From Akkermansia sp. (lineage in GTDB: Bacteria > Verrucomicrobiota > Verrucomicrobiia > Verrucomicrobiales > Akkermansiaceae), in assembly GCA_024405415.1 (NCBI GenBank), contig JAKSOV010000005.1:1-51575 (forward strand): a stretch of 51,575 bases of DNA. The letters run 5' to 3'. The position numbers and the translations under genes are program-made. The notes under the pieces were generated by a model. The model saw nothing but the letters and a program-made list of their open reading frames with translations. It was not told the DNA's origin and did not search any database. Numbering within the stretch: the first letter of the stretch is position 1; every line of letters starts with the position of its first letter. Positions 1 through 8,114 of the stretch are shown piece after piece.

Positions 1-1124
1 TAGTTGCCGATGCCCACGGGGCCGGAGAGGTGCTCCATGCCCACGCTGCTGCCGGGGGAAGCGACCTTCGCCAGCGTGTCACCCATCCACTTGAGACTGT
101 GGCTCACCTGCGCCTGGGGCGTGGGGTGTTCCTTGGCCATGTCGGCAAACACGGGGCTCCAGCTGAAGCCCATCACGGGGCGAGCGCCATCCTTGCCCTG
201 CCAGTTGCTCGGCACGGCGGGGGTGATGGTGCAGGTGCTCGTGCCGCCGTCCGCGTTCTCCAGCTCCAGCTGCATGGGTTCCCCCGCATCCGCCATATCC
301 GCCACAGCCGCGGCTGAATACACGGGGATGCCGTTCACGCGACGCAGGGTCTGGCCGCTGACAAGCCCCGCTTTCTCCGCGGGGGAGCCGGGGATGATGC
401 TGCCCACCACCGTGGGCGTGGCGGGCATGACGCCCACCTGACGCAGGCCGCCGCGCTGCCACCACTTCGTCTCGGGCAGGCGATAGCCGCAGGGAATGAC
501 GAGGTGCTGCACCGTGCCGTCCGCCGCCGTGCGGTCAATATCAAAGGCAATCGTCTCGTGCTCGCTCATGGCCACAAGCTCGCGCACACCCTCCATGTTG
601 CCCATCCACTTGGTGACGGCCTGACCATCCACCGCCGTGATGACATCCCCGGGCAGCAGCCCGGCCTCCGCCGCGGGGGAATCCGCGGGCACATAGCCGA
701 TAACCGTGGTGTTCAGCTCCGTCACGGGCTTGCCCACGCCCCACACGATGACGGCAAACACATAGGCCAACAGCAGCGAGAAGAAGGGGCCCGCCGCCGC
801 GATGATGATTTTATCGAGCGCGCCGAGCGGCTTCAGGTCAGCGGGAATCTCCGCCTCGCCCTCCACGGACTGCATGTCCGCCAGCTGCGGCAGGGACACG
901 AAACCGCCCGCGGGAATCCAGCCGATGCCCCACTGCACCCCGCCGATGGTCTTTTGCCACAGGGGCTTGCCGAACCAAATCTGGAAGCGGTCGATGTAGG
1001 CACCGCGCCACTTACCGGCCAGGAAATGCCCCAGCTCGTGCACGAAAATCATGAGGTTGAAGAACATCACGACCAAGAAAATGAGCCAAGCCGTGTGCAG
1101 ATGGGAGAGGAGGGAGTCAAGCAT
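1..1124 (-). CDS. rseP: RseP-type site-2 metalloprotease (partial, 3' end outside window)
   Basis: This is an intramembrane zinc protease of peptidase family M50, which cleaves membrane proteins such as anti-sigma factors. About 374 residues are visible, and the C-terminus runs off the left edge. The zinc motif HELGH is at residues 29-33 inside the first membrane segment. Two PDZ domains follow, the first beginning near VIGYVPADSPAAEAGLLPGD and the second near VGSIIPGSPAEKAGL. The visible part ends at LSGPVGIGN, just before the expected second catalytic segment (the LDGG motif). The ATG at 1124 is supported by a promoter whose -10 ends 6 bp upstream. In other bacteria rseP often sits near other envelope genes, but that side is out of view. 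The assignment rests on the HELGH motif plus tandem PDZ domains. Confidence 0.93.
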   Translation of the reverse strand, partial: MLDSLLSHLHTAWLIFLVVMFFNLMIFVHELGHFLAGKWRGAYIDRFQIWFGKPLWQKTIGGVQWGIGWIPAGGFVSLPQLADMQSVEGEAEIPADLKPLGALDKIIIAAAGPFFSLLLAYVFAVIVWGVGKPVTELNTTVIGYVPADSPAAEAGLLPGDVITAVDGQAVTKWMGNMEGVRELVAMSEHETIAFDIDRTAADGTVQHLVIPCGYRLPETKWWQRGGLRQVGVMPATPTVVGSIIPGSPAEKAGLVSGQTLRRVNGIPVYSAAAVADMADAGEPMQLELENADGGTSTCTITPAVPSNWQGKDGARPVMGFSWSPVFADMAKEHPTPQAQVSHSLKWMGDTLAKVASPGSSVGMEHLSGPVGIGN

Positions 1125-1130
1125 GGTGAG

Positions 1131-1160
1131 AGTATAGAGGAAAAGGGGGAGGTAGGTCAA
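1131..1160 (-). promoter_or_regulatory. rseP promoter, leaderless spacing
   Basis: On the minus strand TTGACC (1160-1155) is followed by an 18-bp spacer and TATACT (1136-1131). Only 6 bp separate the -10 from the rseP ATG, so transcription would begin at or next to the start codon. Confidence 0.7.
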
Positions 1161-1177
1161 CCGCGCGGCCTGACATA

Positions 1178-2134
1178 TCACGACTTGCGGTGCGAATCAA
1201 GCAGATTGAACAGCCCGGCCATGAGCGTGCCCGTGATGCTATGCCATACGCAGCAGATGGCGGAGGCCACCGCCGCCTCGGGCAACAGGGGGAAATGCTT
1301 GTCCGCCAGCACCGTGGCCAGCCCTGCGTTCTGCATACCGACCTCGATGGAGAGCGTGCGGCGCTTCGGGCGGCTCATCCGTGCGGCGCGACCCGTCACA
1401 TAGCCCAGCGCATAGCCCAGCGTGTTGTGGCAGAAAATGGTGAGAAAAATGATAAAACCGCTCTCAAAAAACTTGGCCCCGTGCGCCGACACAACGCCGC
1501 CCACGATGGCCGCCAAGCCCAGCACGGAGACAGCGGGCATCAGGCGGCAGGTCTCCTGATACGCGGGCTTGTTGCCGAAAAAGTAGTTGCCGAAAGCGCC
1601 CGCCGCCACGGGCAGGATGGTGACGTAGAGAATGCTGCGGAACATGCCGAGCGCGTCCACCTCGATGCTCTCACCCGCCAGCCACAACACGAGCAGCGGC
1701 GTCACCACGGGTGCCAACAGGGTGGAGGCCGTCGTCATGCCCACGGAGAAAGCGACATCGCCCTTGCAGAGGAAGCTCATAATATTGCTGGACACGCCGC
1801 CGGGGCAGCAGCCCACGAGAATCAAGCCCGCCGCCACGCCTCGCGGCAGCCCGAATACCCCCACCAGCAGATAGGCCAGCAGCGGCATGATGGTGAACTG
1901 AGCACAAGCGCCGATGAAAATATCCAGCGGGCGCTGCGCGAGGATGCGGAAATCCTGCGTGCTGAGCGTCATGCGCATGGTCAGCATGATCAGGCCGAGG
2001 AGACAGGCCTGCGTATCGGCCTTCGCCCAAGAGAAAAGGTCGGGTAACATGAAGGTCAGCACCGCCACGGACACCACGAAAAGCGAGGCTTGCTTCGCCA
2101 AAACGGCGCTGATTGTTTGCAGAGCGCGCAACAT
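1178..2134 (-). CDS. Bile acid:sodium symporter family (BASS/SBF) transporter
   Basis: This is a multi-spanning inner-membrane protein of about 318 residues with the SBF-family layout. Hydrophobic segments cover most of its length, and LVGCCPGGVSSNIMSFL matches the family's conserved cation-binding helix break. A later segment (RTLSIEVGMQNAGLATVLA) is the second family signature. It probably takes up an organic anion with sodium; the substrate cannot be told, and bile acid is only the family name. Two ATGs, at 2146 and 2134, are possible. The -10 box (2150-2145) overlaps the first, so 2134 is preferred. The frame is open far upstream, but that part is not protein-like. It is transcribed divergently from the Fur-like gene. 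A second, unrelated-looking BASS gene lies at 44256-45173. Confidence 0.9.
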   Translation of the reverse strand: MLRALQTISAVLAKQASLFVVSVAVLTFMLPDLFSWAKADTQACLLGLIMLTMRMTLSTQDFRILAQRPLDIFIGACAQFTIMPLLAYLLVGVFGLPRGVAAGLILVGCCPGGVSSNIMSFLCKGDVAFSVGMTTASTLLAPVVTPLLVLWLAGESIEVDALGMFRSILYVTILPVAAGAFGNYFFGNKPAYQETCRLMPAVSVLGLAAIVGGVVSAHGAKFFESGFIIFLTIFCHNTLGYALGYVTGRAARMSRPKRRTLSIEVGMQNAGLATVLADKHFPLLPEAAVASAICCVWHSITGTLMAGLFNLLDSHRKS

Positions 2135-2144
2135 AACGGGCAGC

Positions 2145-2173
2145 ATGATAGCACCGCCCCCGCCGAAAGGCAA
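2145..2173 (-). promoter_or_regulatory. Promoter of the BASS transporter gene
   Basis: On the minus strand TTGCCT (2173-2168), a 17-bp spacer and TATCAT (2150-2145) lie 10 bp upstream of the ATG at 2134. The -10 overlaps the alternative ATG at 2146 and so argues against it. Confidence 0.6.
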
Positions 2174-2215
2174 GCGGCATCGCGGCAGAAGCTGCGCCAT
2201 ACGCGGGCTTTTGCC

Positions 2216-2244
2216 TTGTCTTTCGCGGGGGCTTGGGGTACAAT
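2216..2244 (+). promoter_or_regulatory. Promoter of the fur-like/sufCBD operon
   Basis: TTGTCT (2216-2221), a 17-bp spacer and TACAAT (2239-2244) lie 14 bp upstream of the ATG at 2259. The predicted leader is about 8 nt. The divergent BASS promoter is only about 40 bp away, so the Fur-like protein could regulate both; this is an inference. Confidence 0.7.
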
Positions 2245-2258
2245 GTCGGCCCGCAAGT

Positions 2259-2699
2259 ATGAGCACACGCCCAAGCAGAGACGAGATTTCCGCGCTCGCG
2301 CGCAAGGCCGGACTGCGCCTGACGCCGCAGCGCCTCGCCGTGCTGGAGACCCTGCTCGACTCCTGCGACCACCCCACGGCGGCGCTCATCTGCGAACGCA
2401 CCCGGCAGCACGTGCCCGGTATCTCCCGCGCCACGGTGTACAACGCCTTGGATTCGCTCAACGAGGCAGGGCTGATTAACCGCCTGCATTTCGACCACGA
2501 CAGCTCCCGCTATTGCCCGAATCTGGTGCCGCACGTCCACCTGCTCAACGAGAGCACGGGCGAGGTGACGGATATTCACCTGAAGGCAGGGCTGCGCGCG
2601 GAGGATGTGTTCGACCTGCCCGAGGGCATCTGTATCACAAACATGGAGGCCTGCCTCCGCGGTCATTTTTCGGCGAAAACCACTACTTCTGCAACATGA
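2259..2699 (+). CDS. Fur/PerR-family transcriptional regulator
   Basis: This is a 146-residue DNA-binding regulator of the Fur superfamily. The N-terminal winged helix contains [16 protein letters not shown] and [20 protein letters not shown], the canonical Fur recognition region. The dimerisation domain has the metal-site remnant [17 protein letters not shown]. Where Fur and PerR have a CxxC structural zinc motif, this protein has NEST, and no second CxxC is present, so it lacks the usual structural zinc site. The gene overlaps sufC by 4 bp (ATGA), which makes control of Fe-S assembly in response to iron or redox state the obvious hypothesis. The start is chosen because the promoter ends just upstream and similarity begins there. 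It could instead sense peroxide or haem, as Irr does; the sequence does not decide. Confidence 0.9.
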   Translation: MSTRPSRDEISALARKAGLRLTPQRLAVLETLLDSCDHPTAALICERTRQHVPGISRATVYNALDSLNEAGLINRLHFDHDSSRYCPNLVPHVHLLNESTGEVTDIHLKAGLRAEDVFDLPEGICITNMEACLRGHFSAKTTTSAT

Positions 2700-3448
2700 G
2701 TCTCATCATCAAAGACCTGCATGCGCGCGTCAAGGACGGCGCCACCATTCTCAACGGCATCACCCTCGAAATCCCCAAAGGCGAGGTGCACGCCATCATG
2801 GGGCCCAACGGCTCGGGCAAGTCCACCTTGTCCAAGGTGCTCTGCGGCCACCCTGACTACGAGGTCATCAGCGGCACGGCGGAGCTGGACGGGCAGGACA
2901 TTTTCTCCATGAGCGTAGATGAGCGCAGCCGCGCGGGGCTTTTCCTCGCCTTCCAATACCCCGTGGAGGTGCCGGGCGTGACGAACGCCAATTTCCTGCG
3001 CGCCGCCCTGCAAGCCCGCCTGCCCAAGGGCGAGGAGCTGGACGCCGTAGCCTTCTACAAGCAGCTGCGCGGCCGCATGAAGGAGCTGGGCATGGACACC
3101 AAGTTCACCTCCCGCGATGTGAACGCGGGTTTCTCGGGCGGCGAAAAGAAGCGCAACGACATCCTGCAAATGATGATGCTGGAGCCCTCCTACGCCATTC
3201 TCGATGAGACGGACAGCGGGCTGGATGTGGATGCCCTGCGCATCGTCTCCGACGGCGTGAACGCCATGCGCGCCCCCTTCCGCAGCTTCATGGTGATTAC
3301 GCACTACAAGCGTCTGCTGGATTACATCCGCCCCGATGTGGTGCATATCCTCTACAAGGGTCAAATCGTGCGCACGGGTGATTTCTCGCTGGTGGACTAC
3401 ATCGAGGAGCACGGCTTCGATTTCGTGAAAAACGCCGAGGAGGCCTAA
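2696..3448 (+). CDS. sufC: Fe-S cluster assembly ATPase SufC
   Basis: SufC is the ABC-type ATPase of the SufBCD scaffold that builds Fe-S clusters in the cytosol. This protein has 250 residues, the normal length. Walker A is GPNGSGKST (about residues 37-45), the signature region is [13 protein letters not shown], and Walker B is [18 protein letters not shown]. The SufC-typical segment [13 protein letters not shown] is also present. The start overlaps the stop of the Fur-like gene (ATGA), indicating translational coupling. sufB follows after 6 bp. The cysteine desulfurase (SufS) and its partner are not in the window, so sulfur donation must be encoded elsewhere. Confidence 0.97.
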   Translation: MSLIIKDLHARVKDGATILNGITLEIPKGEVHAIMGPNGSGKSTLSKVLCGHPDYEVISGTAELDGQDIFSMSVDERSRAGLFLAFQYPVEVPGVTNANFLRAALQARLPKGEELDAVAFYKQLRGRMKELGMDTKFTSRDVNAGFSGGEKKRNDILQMMMLEPSYAILDETDSGLDVDALRIVSDGVNAMRAPFRSFMVITHYKRLLDYIRPDVVHILYKGQIVRTGDFSLVDYIEEHGFDFVKNAEEA

Positions 3449-3454
3449 ACAACC

Positions 3455-4864
3455 ATGAGCGAGCGAGACGAAACAGTCTTTGAGACGGATACCCGCGGTG
3501 CGTTCTCCATGCCGGAGAACCACACCTTTGACGCGGGCTACGGACTCACGGAGGCCACCATCGACTACATCTGCGATGTGAAGGGCGAGCCGGACTGGCT
3601 GCGTCAGTTCCGCAAGGATGCCCTCCGCAAGTTCAACGAGATGCCCATGCCCACCCACTGGGCTCCCGAAGGCATCAAGAACGTGGATTTCGAGAAAATC
3701 CGCTACTACCTCTCCCACGGTGTCGCCCCCCGCAAGAACTGGGACGAGGTGCCCGACGACGTGAAGCGCACCTTCGAGCGCCTCGGCGTGCCCGAGCAGG
3801 AGCGCGCCTTCCTCGCGGGCGTGGACGCGCAGTATGACTCCGAGACCGCCTACAACAACATGCAGGAGGAGCTCAAAAAGCAGGGGGTCATCTTCGTAAA
3901 CTCCACCGAGGGCTTGAAAGAGTACGAAGAGATTTTCCGCCCCTGGTTCGGCAAGGTCATCCCCGTGGGCGACAACAAGTTCTCCGCGCTCAACCACGCG
4001 GCCTTTTCGGGCGGCTCCTTCATCTACGTGCCCAAGGGCGTGAAGCTCAAGCAGCCGCTGCAGGCCTACTTCCGCATCAACTCCGAAAGCATGGGGCAGT
4101 TCGAGCGCACGCTCATCATCGCGGATGAGGGTGCCGAGCTCATGTACATGGAGGGCTGCACCGCCCCCAAGTACGACAGCGCGACCCTGCACTCGGGCGT
4201 GGTGGAGCTGGTGGCCCTCAAAGGAGCGAAGATTCAGTATGTGACCGTCCAGAACTGGGCGACCAACGTGTACAACCTCGTCATCCAGCGCGGCTTGGCC
4301 ATGGAGGACGCGGAAATCCGCTGGATTGACTGCAACCTCGGCTCCGCGCTGACGATGAAGTACCCCGCCGTGGTGTTGCAGGGTCGCCGCGCCCGCGGCG
4401 AGGTTGTCTCCATCTCGCTGGCCCACAGCGGGCAGGACCAGGACACGGGCGCCCGCATGATTCACGCCGCGCCCGACACCACCTCCAACATCGTGGCAAA
4501 GTCCATCTCCATCGGCGAGGGGCGCGCCTCCTACCGCGGCGAGGTGAACGTACTCAAAGGCATGAGCGGCTGCAAGAACAACACGGAGTGCGATGCCCTG
4601 CTCATCAACGCCGCAAGCCGCACGGATACTTACCCCGCCATCTCCGTGCACGGCAACGCCTCCGCCGTGCAGCACGAGGCTTCCGTCTCGCAGGTGGACG
4701 AGGAGATGCTGTTCTACATGCAGCAGCGCGGGCTGACACGCGCCCAAGCCATGAGCCTCGCCGTAAACGGCTTTGTGAACGACCTGATTAAGGAGTTCCC
4801 GATGGAATACTCGGTGGAGCTCCGCCGCCTGATTGATTTGGAGATGGAGGACTCCATCGGCTAA
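3455..4864 (+). CDS. sufB: Fe-S cluster assembly protein SufB
   Basis: SufB is the scaffold subunit on which Fe-S clusters are assembled, working with SufC and SufD. This protein has 469 residues, typical for the family. The conserved cysteine that accepts sulfur is visible in [14 protein letters not shown], and the essential glutamate region is [20 protein letters not shown]. The central beta-helix region contains [18 protein letters not shown]. The gene is second of three in sufCBD. An AGGAGG-like stretch just before the start may serve as its ribosome binding site. No truncation or unusual residue was seen. Confidence 0.97.
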   Translation: MSERDETVFETDTRGAFSMPENHTFDAGYGLTEATIDYICDVKGEPDWLRQFRKDALRKFNEMPMPTHWAPEGIKNVDFEKIRYYLSHGVAPRKNWDEVPDDVKRTFERLGVPEQERAFLAGVDAQYDSETAYNNMQEELKKQGVIFVNSTEGLKEYEEIFRPWFGKVIPVGDNKFSALNHAAFSGGSFIYVPKGVKLKQPLQAYFRINSESMGQFERTLIIADEGAELMYMEGCTAPKYDSATLHSGVVELVALKGAKIQYVTVQNWATNVYNLVIQRGLAMEDAEIRWIDCNLGSALTMKYPAVVLQGRRARGEVVSISLAHSGQDQDTGARMIHAAPDTTSNIVAKSISIGEGRASYRGEVNVLKGMSGCKNNTECDALLINAASRTDTYPAISVHGNASAVQHEASVSQVDEEMLFYMQQRGLTRAQAMSLAVNGFVNDLIKEFPMEYSVELRRLIDLEMEDSIG

Positions 4865-4878
4865 GAAAGGAACGCGCT

Positions 4879-5964
4879 ATGGATTTTCCCGATACCACCG
4901 ATTTGAGCACCGCGCTGGAGATGGCCCAAGCCGAGCAGCGACTTGCCGCCGCCGAAACGCCTACCCGTCTTTGCGAGGACTGGCGCTTCGGTCGCCCGCA
5001 CAAGTACGCCGCCGAGCTGGTGGCACTCATGGAGCAGGCCGACAACCGCGGCAGCGTGACCGTCACGGGTGCGGATGACGCGGCGGATGCCATCGACAAG
5101 GACGACCGTGCGGAGGAGCTGCTGCTGCACACCATCGGCTCGGACAAGATTCTCGCCCTGCACCTCGCGCACTTCGGCAAGGGAGCCGTGCTCTTCCTCG
5201 AAAAGGAATACAGCGCGCCCATCACCATCACCTATGAGACGGACGGCGTGTTCCTGCCGACCACGCTCATCATCGCCGCGCCCGGCGCAAAGGCGCATAT
5301 CATCGAAAAGCACGTCACGCACGGCGCAGGTGCCATCGTCTGTACGCGCCTCATCCATGCGGAGGGCGGTGCGGACATCGCCGTGGAGCTGGAGGAGGGC
5401 GGCAGCGGGGAATCCCGCGCGATGAACATCACCAACATCCGCTCCGTGGATGCGACCGTTCGCCACCTCACCCGCCACAGCAAGCACGCTTGGGCGCGAG
5501 AGGAGACCATAGCGGAGGTTCTGCACAGCGAGCCCGATTCTCCCGCCGACATTCAGCTCTATTCCGCCAACCGCCTGGGCGGGCACGAGGTGCTGGACCA
5601 GCACACGCACCAAATCCACGACGTCGGGCACAGCACGAGCAACCTGCTCTACAAGAATGTGGCGGATGAGCACGCCACCGCTACCTTCGCGGGCAATATC
5701 CGCGTGGAGCAAGGCGCGCACCACACGGATGCTTACCAAGCGAACCGCAACATGCTGCTCAGCGAGGACGCGACCGTCCACTCCCTACCCGGCTTGGAGA
5801 TTCTTGCCGACCACGTCCGCTGCTCTCACGGCAGCGCAAGCGCGCCCATGGATGAGGAAGAGCTCTTCTACCTCCTCTCCCGCGGCATTCCCCGCCACGA
5901 GGCGCAAGTGCTCGTTGCGGACGGCTTCCTTACCGATGCTATCGCCAAGTTCCGCGGAGAATAA
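4879..5964 (+). CDS. sufD: Fe-S cluster assembly protein SufD
   Basis: SufD is the partner of SufB in the SufBC2D scaffold and is linked to iron acquisition during cluster assembly. This protein has 361 residues, somewhat shorter than E. coli SufD (about 420). The conserved histidine lies in DHVRCSHGSASAPMDEEELF, close to the C-terminus, and the beta-helix core ends with LLSRGIPRHEAQVLVADGF. The start at 4879 is preceded by AAGGA at good Shine-Dalgarno distance, unlike the first genes of operons in this window. It is the last gene of the operon and is followed by a strong hairpin terminator. The lower length reflects a shorter N-terminal part. Confidence 0.95.
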   Translation: MDFPDTTDLSTALEMAQAEQRLAAAETPTRLCEDWRFGRPHKYAAELVALMEQADNRGSVTVTGADDAADAIDKDDRAEELLLHTIGSDKILALHLAHFGKGAVLFLEKEYSAPITITYETDGVFLPTTLIIAAPGAKAHIIEKHVTHGAGAIVCTRLIHAEGGADIAVELEEGGSGESRAMNITNIRSVDATVRHLTRHSKHAWAREETIAEVLHSEPDSPADIQLYSANRLGGHEVLDQHTHQIHDVGHSTSNLLYKNVADEHATATFAGNIRVEQGAHHTDAYQANRNMLLSEDATVHSLPGLEILADHVRCSHGSASAPMDEEELFYLLSRGIPRHEAQVLVADGFLTDAIAKFRGE

Positions 5965-5981
5965 ATCCGTTTCATCTTCCT

Positions 5982-6015
5982 AAAAGGCGGCTTGTGTAGC
6001 CGCCTTTTCTTTTTT
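5982..6015. terminator. Bidirectional terminator between sufD and fic
   Basis: The stem AAAAGGCGGC (5982-5991) pairs with GCCGCCTTTT (5999-6008) around a 7-nt loop, followed by a T-rich run. The A-run on the other side makes it usable from the minus strand too. It separates convergent sufD and fic. Confidence 0.9.
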
Positions 6016-7131
6016 TTACAACATTGCCCTCCCCTTGTCCGTCAGGCAGTATTTTTGGCGGGGATGACGCGGAGATTCGGGATACAGCTGCTCTATTAAC
6101 CCATCTTGCAAGGCGGGGGTGATGTAGTGCGTAAGGAAATGAACACGATGGCGCAAGCCCATGTGTTCCATGAGCGCCTTGACGCCCAGAGGAGACTCTG
6201 CCAACGCCTGAAGAAGCGGCGCTACTTGTGCGGTACTTATGCGGTACTTGTGCGGTACTTGTGCAGCTTCGGGCTGAAGTTCATCTTCTTCCCCCGCCAT
6301 CAAGGGAGAAGAAACAAGCATGTAGCGGTTCTTCAGCTCGTTTGCTTCCCCCATCAGAAGGCTGCGGAAAAATTTTTCGAGGAATGACGTATCGCGTTCA
6401 ATCCCTTTGGCGACATTTTGGTAGTTGGCACGCACAAGGGCGTTGCGGAAATACCATGAGTGAGCCGCGAACAGGTCATTCTCGACCTCGAAGCCGAGCG
6501 AGCGCAGGTACAGAATGGTAAAGACGGCTGTTGTGCGGGTGTTGCCCTCGCGGAAGGGATGAATCTGCCATAGGTTTGCGACGAACTGCACGAGGTGTGC
6601 CACGATTTGGGCTTGTGAAAGCCCCGCATACACATACTTTTTCTCCTGGGAGAGGTCGTATGAGATGGTGGGTTCCAAATCCACATAGGATACATAGCGC
6701 ACGGTGTCGCCGCGCAGAACCCATTCTTTCTTGGTGAGATTCACCGTGCGAAGTTTGCCGGCGTGGTTGAATACCCCGCGGAACAGGCGGCGATGAACAG
6801 CCAGCAGGCCCGAAACAGAGAACGAAAGTGTATCCTCGTTGAGGATTTGAGCGATATTGGCTGCAACTTTATCCGCTTCTTCCGTCCCCGGGGCGGCGGC
6901 AAGACGTTGCTCGCGGGACTCATAATAACTGCGAATGCGTGTTTGGGCCTCATCGATGGTGATATCACCCTCAATATGGCTTTTCGCCGTTTGAAGCAAA
7001 TATTCCGAGGTCTGCAAGCCATCAACAGCCTGCAAACCGATAGCCGTTTTCCATGCATAGCCCTTGGCTCTCTGCAAAGGCTCGCCTTGGCTGATATAGG
7101 CGTCAAACTCGTCTGATTCCGGGTAACTCAA
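6016..7131 (-). CDS. Fic-domain protein (probable AMPylase) with winged-helix C-terminus
   Basis: Fic enzymes transfer AMP or related groups from nucleotides to hydroxyl side chains of target proteins. The catalytic loop HPFREGNTRTTAVF is intact, matching the family pattern HPFxxGN(G/T)R. The N-terminal half contains GYAWKTAIGLQAVDGLQTS and HIEGDITIDEAQTRI, typical of this Fic subfamily. The C-terminal 80 residues look like a winged helix ending in KYCLTDKGRAML. The frame is open up to 7983 but overlaps a convincing gene there. A promoter ending 7 bp before a TTG at 7131 suggests this non-ATG start; GTG at 7134 is the alternative. Length is about 371 residues. An 11-bp tandem repeat lies between the catalytic and winged-helix parts. 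No obvious partner gene or antitoxin is adjacent. Confidence 0.85.
   Translation of the reverse strand: MSYPESDEFDAYISQGEPLQRAKGYAWKTAIGLQAVDGLQTSEYLLQTAKSHIEGDITIDEAQTRIRSYYESREQRLAAAPGTEEADKVAANIAQILNEDTLSFSVSGLLAVHRRLFRGVFNHAGKLRTVNLTKKEWVLRGDTVRYVSYVDLEPTISYDLSQEKKYVYAGLSQAQIVAHLVQFVANLWQIHPFREGNTRTTAVFTILYLRSLGFEVENDLFAAHSWYFRNALVRANYQNVAKGIERDTSFLEKFFRSLLMGEANELKNRYMLVSSPLMAGEEDELQPEAAQVPHKYRISTAQVAPLLQALAESPLGVKALMEHMGLRHRVHFLTHYITPALQDGLIEQLYPESPRHPRQKYCLTDKGRAML
6220..6263 (-). repeat. Four tandem copies of an 11-bp unit inside fic
   Basis: The plus-strand unit is CGGTACTTGTG. Copies lie at 6220-6230, 6231-6241, 6242-6252 and 6253-6263; the first two carry one mismatch each. Read on the coding strand, the unit is free of stops in all three frames (QVP, HKYR, TST). 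Because 11 is not a multiple of 3, each gain or loss shifts the frame of the C-terminal domain. Confidence 0.95.
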
Positions 7132-7138
7132 CACGAAA

Positions 7139-7167
7139 ATGATATCAAAAAATCGACAGTTTTTCAA
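7139..7167 (-). promoter_or_regulatory. fic promoter
   Basis: On the minus strand TTGAAA (7167-7162), a 17-bp spacer and TATCAT (7144-7139) end 7 bp before the TTG at 7131. This placement is the main argument for that start codon. Confidence 0.6.
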
Positions 7168-7219
7168 GTCTTGAAACGCAGATATTACGCTGAATGACAG
7201 CCGCCGCCGAGCATCTTTC

Positions 7220-7248
7220 TTGACGTAGGGGTGGCCTTGCGGTAGAAT
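7220..7248 (+). promoter_or_regulatory. Promoter of the coiled-coil/cmk/plsC/recF operon
   Basis: TTGACG (7220-7225), a 17-bp spacer and TAGAAT (7243-7248) form a near-consensus promoter. Its leader to the ATG at 7303 would be about 47 nt, longer than most in this window, and contains the palindrome GCGTGCGCACGC (7264-7275). Confidence 0.65.
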
Positions 7249-7302
7249 CGCGTGCGTGAGGGCGCGTGCGCACGCTGCCCGCGAAACCATACCGATACGG
7301 AG

Positions 7303-8106
7303 ATGAGATACCTCTACCACCTGAGCGAAGGCAACAAGGGCCCCGTTACCTTCGAGCAACTGCAGGCGCTGGCGCAAGCCGGCACCATTGATAACATGAC
7401 CCCCGTGCTGGCGGAGGGTGCGCGCGAGTGGAGCCGCTGGCTCTTCATCAAAAACGCCCCGCAGGGCACACCCGCCCCTGCCCCTACGCCCAAGAAAGAG
7501 GCTCCCGCTCCCGTCACGGCGCTGAACCGCCCTGTAGCCAAGCCCGCCGAGCAGCCTAAGAAAGAGGCACCCAAGGCCGCCCCGACACATGCGCCCAAAG
7601 CCGCAGCGCCCGCTCCCAAGCCCGAGGAGACAAAGACAGCACCTACTCCTACGCCCGCTCCCGAGGTGCTTCCCGCGGCAGAAAAAGACGCTGTAGTTTC
7701 TAAACCTTTCTCCCTGCGTGAGTTTTATAACGAGCTGAATCTCATGCAGCTCATCCCCGCCGCTGTTTGCGCGGGAATTACGCTGCTGAGTCTGCTGGCT
7801 GCGGGCATCTGGACCTTCATGGCCCACGACACCCGCACGCAGTACGCTGAGCTTCGCGCCATGGCGGCGGAGCACGAGCAGAAACGCGCCGACCTCGAGT
7901 CCCTGCAGGCCCAACAACAGCAGGTAGCGGATGAGAAAGAAAAGCTCGCGGCGGAAATCGTCTCGCTGCAACACACTCTGCAACTCACGCTGGAGGAATC
8001 CGCTCGTCTGGCCAAAGGCCCCTACATCTCCGAGGCCGAGGACAAGCAGCTCAAGGAAGAGCAGTACAAGGCAACTAAGCTGAAGGAACAGGAAGAAAAA
8101 CTGTGA
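7303..8106 (+). CDS. GYF_2/DUF4339-domain membrane protein with coiled coil
   Basis: This 267-residue protein starts with a GYF_2 (DUF4339) domain at residues 1-50 (MRYLYHLSEGNKGPVTFEQL), a small domain thought to bind proline-rich or other protein ligands. A Pro/Ala/Lys-rich linker fills about 60-130, a single hydrophobic segment about 150-175 (GITLLSLLAAGIWTFM), and a charged coiled coil runs to the end. It should be a single-pass membrane protein with the GYF_2 domain on one side and the coil on the other. An in-frame GTG at 7252 could extend it, but that codon lies upstream of the expected transcription start. It overlaps or abuts the next gene, which encodes a similar one-TM coiled-coil protein, so the two may act together. 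The function is unknown. Confidence 0.8.
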   Translation: MRYLYHLSEGNKGPVTFEQLQALAQAGTIDNMTPVLAEGAREWSRWLFIKNAPQGTPAPAPTPKKEAPAPVTALNRPVAKPAEQPKKEAPKAAPTHAPKAAAPAPKPEETKTAPTPTPAPEVLPAAEKDAVVSKPFSLREFYNELNLMQLIPAAVCAGITLLSLLAAGIWTFMAHDTRTQYAELRAMAAEHEQKRADLESLQAQQQQVADEKEKLAAEIVSLQHTLQLTLEESARLAKGPYISEAEDKQLKEEQYKATKLKEQEEKL

Positions 8107-8114
8107 GAACCGAC

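Noticed and set aside
7132..7983. Extending the Fic gene upstream through its open frame to 7983.
   Set aside because: It would overlap the GYF_2 gene on the other strand and the added residues are not protein-like; similarity starts near 7131.
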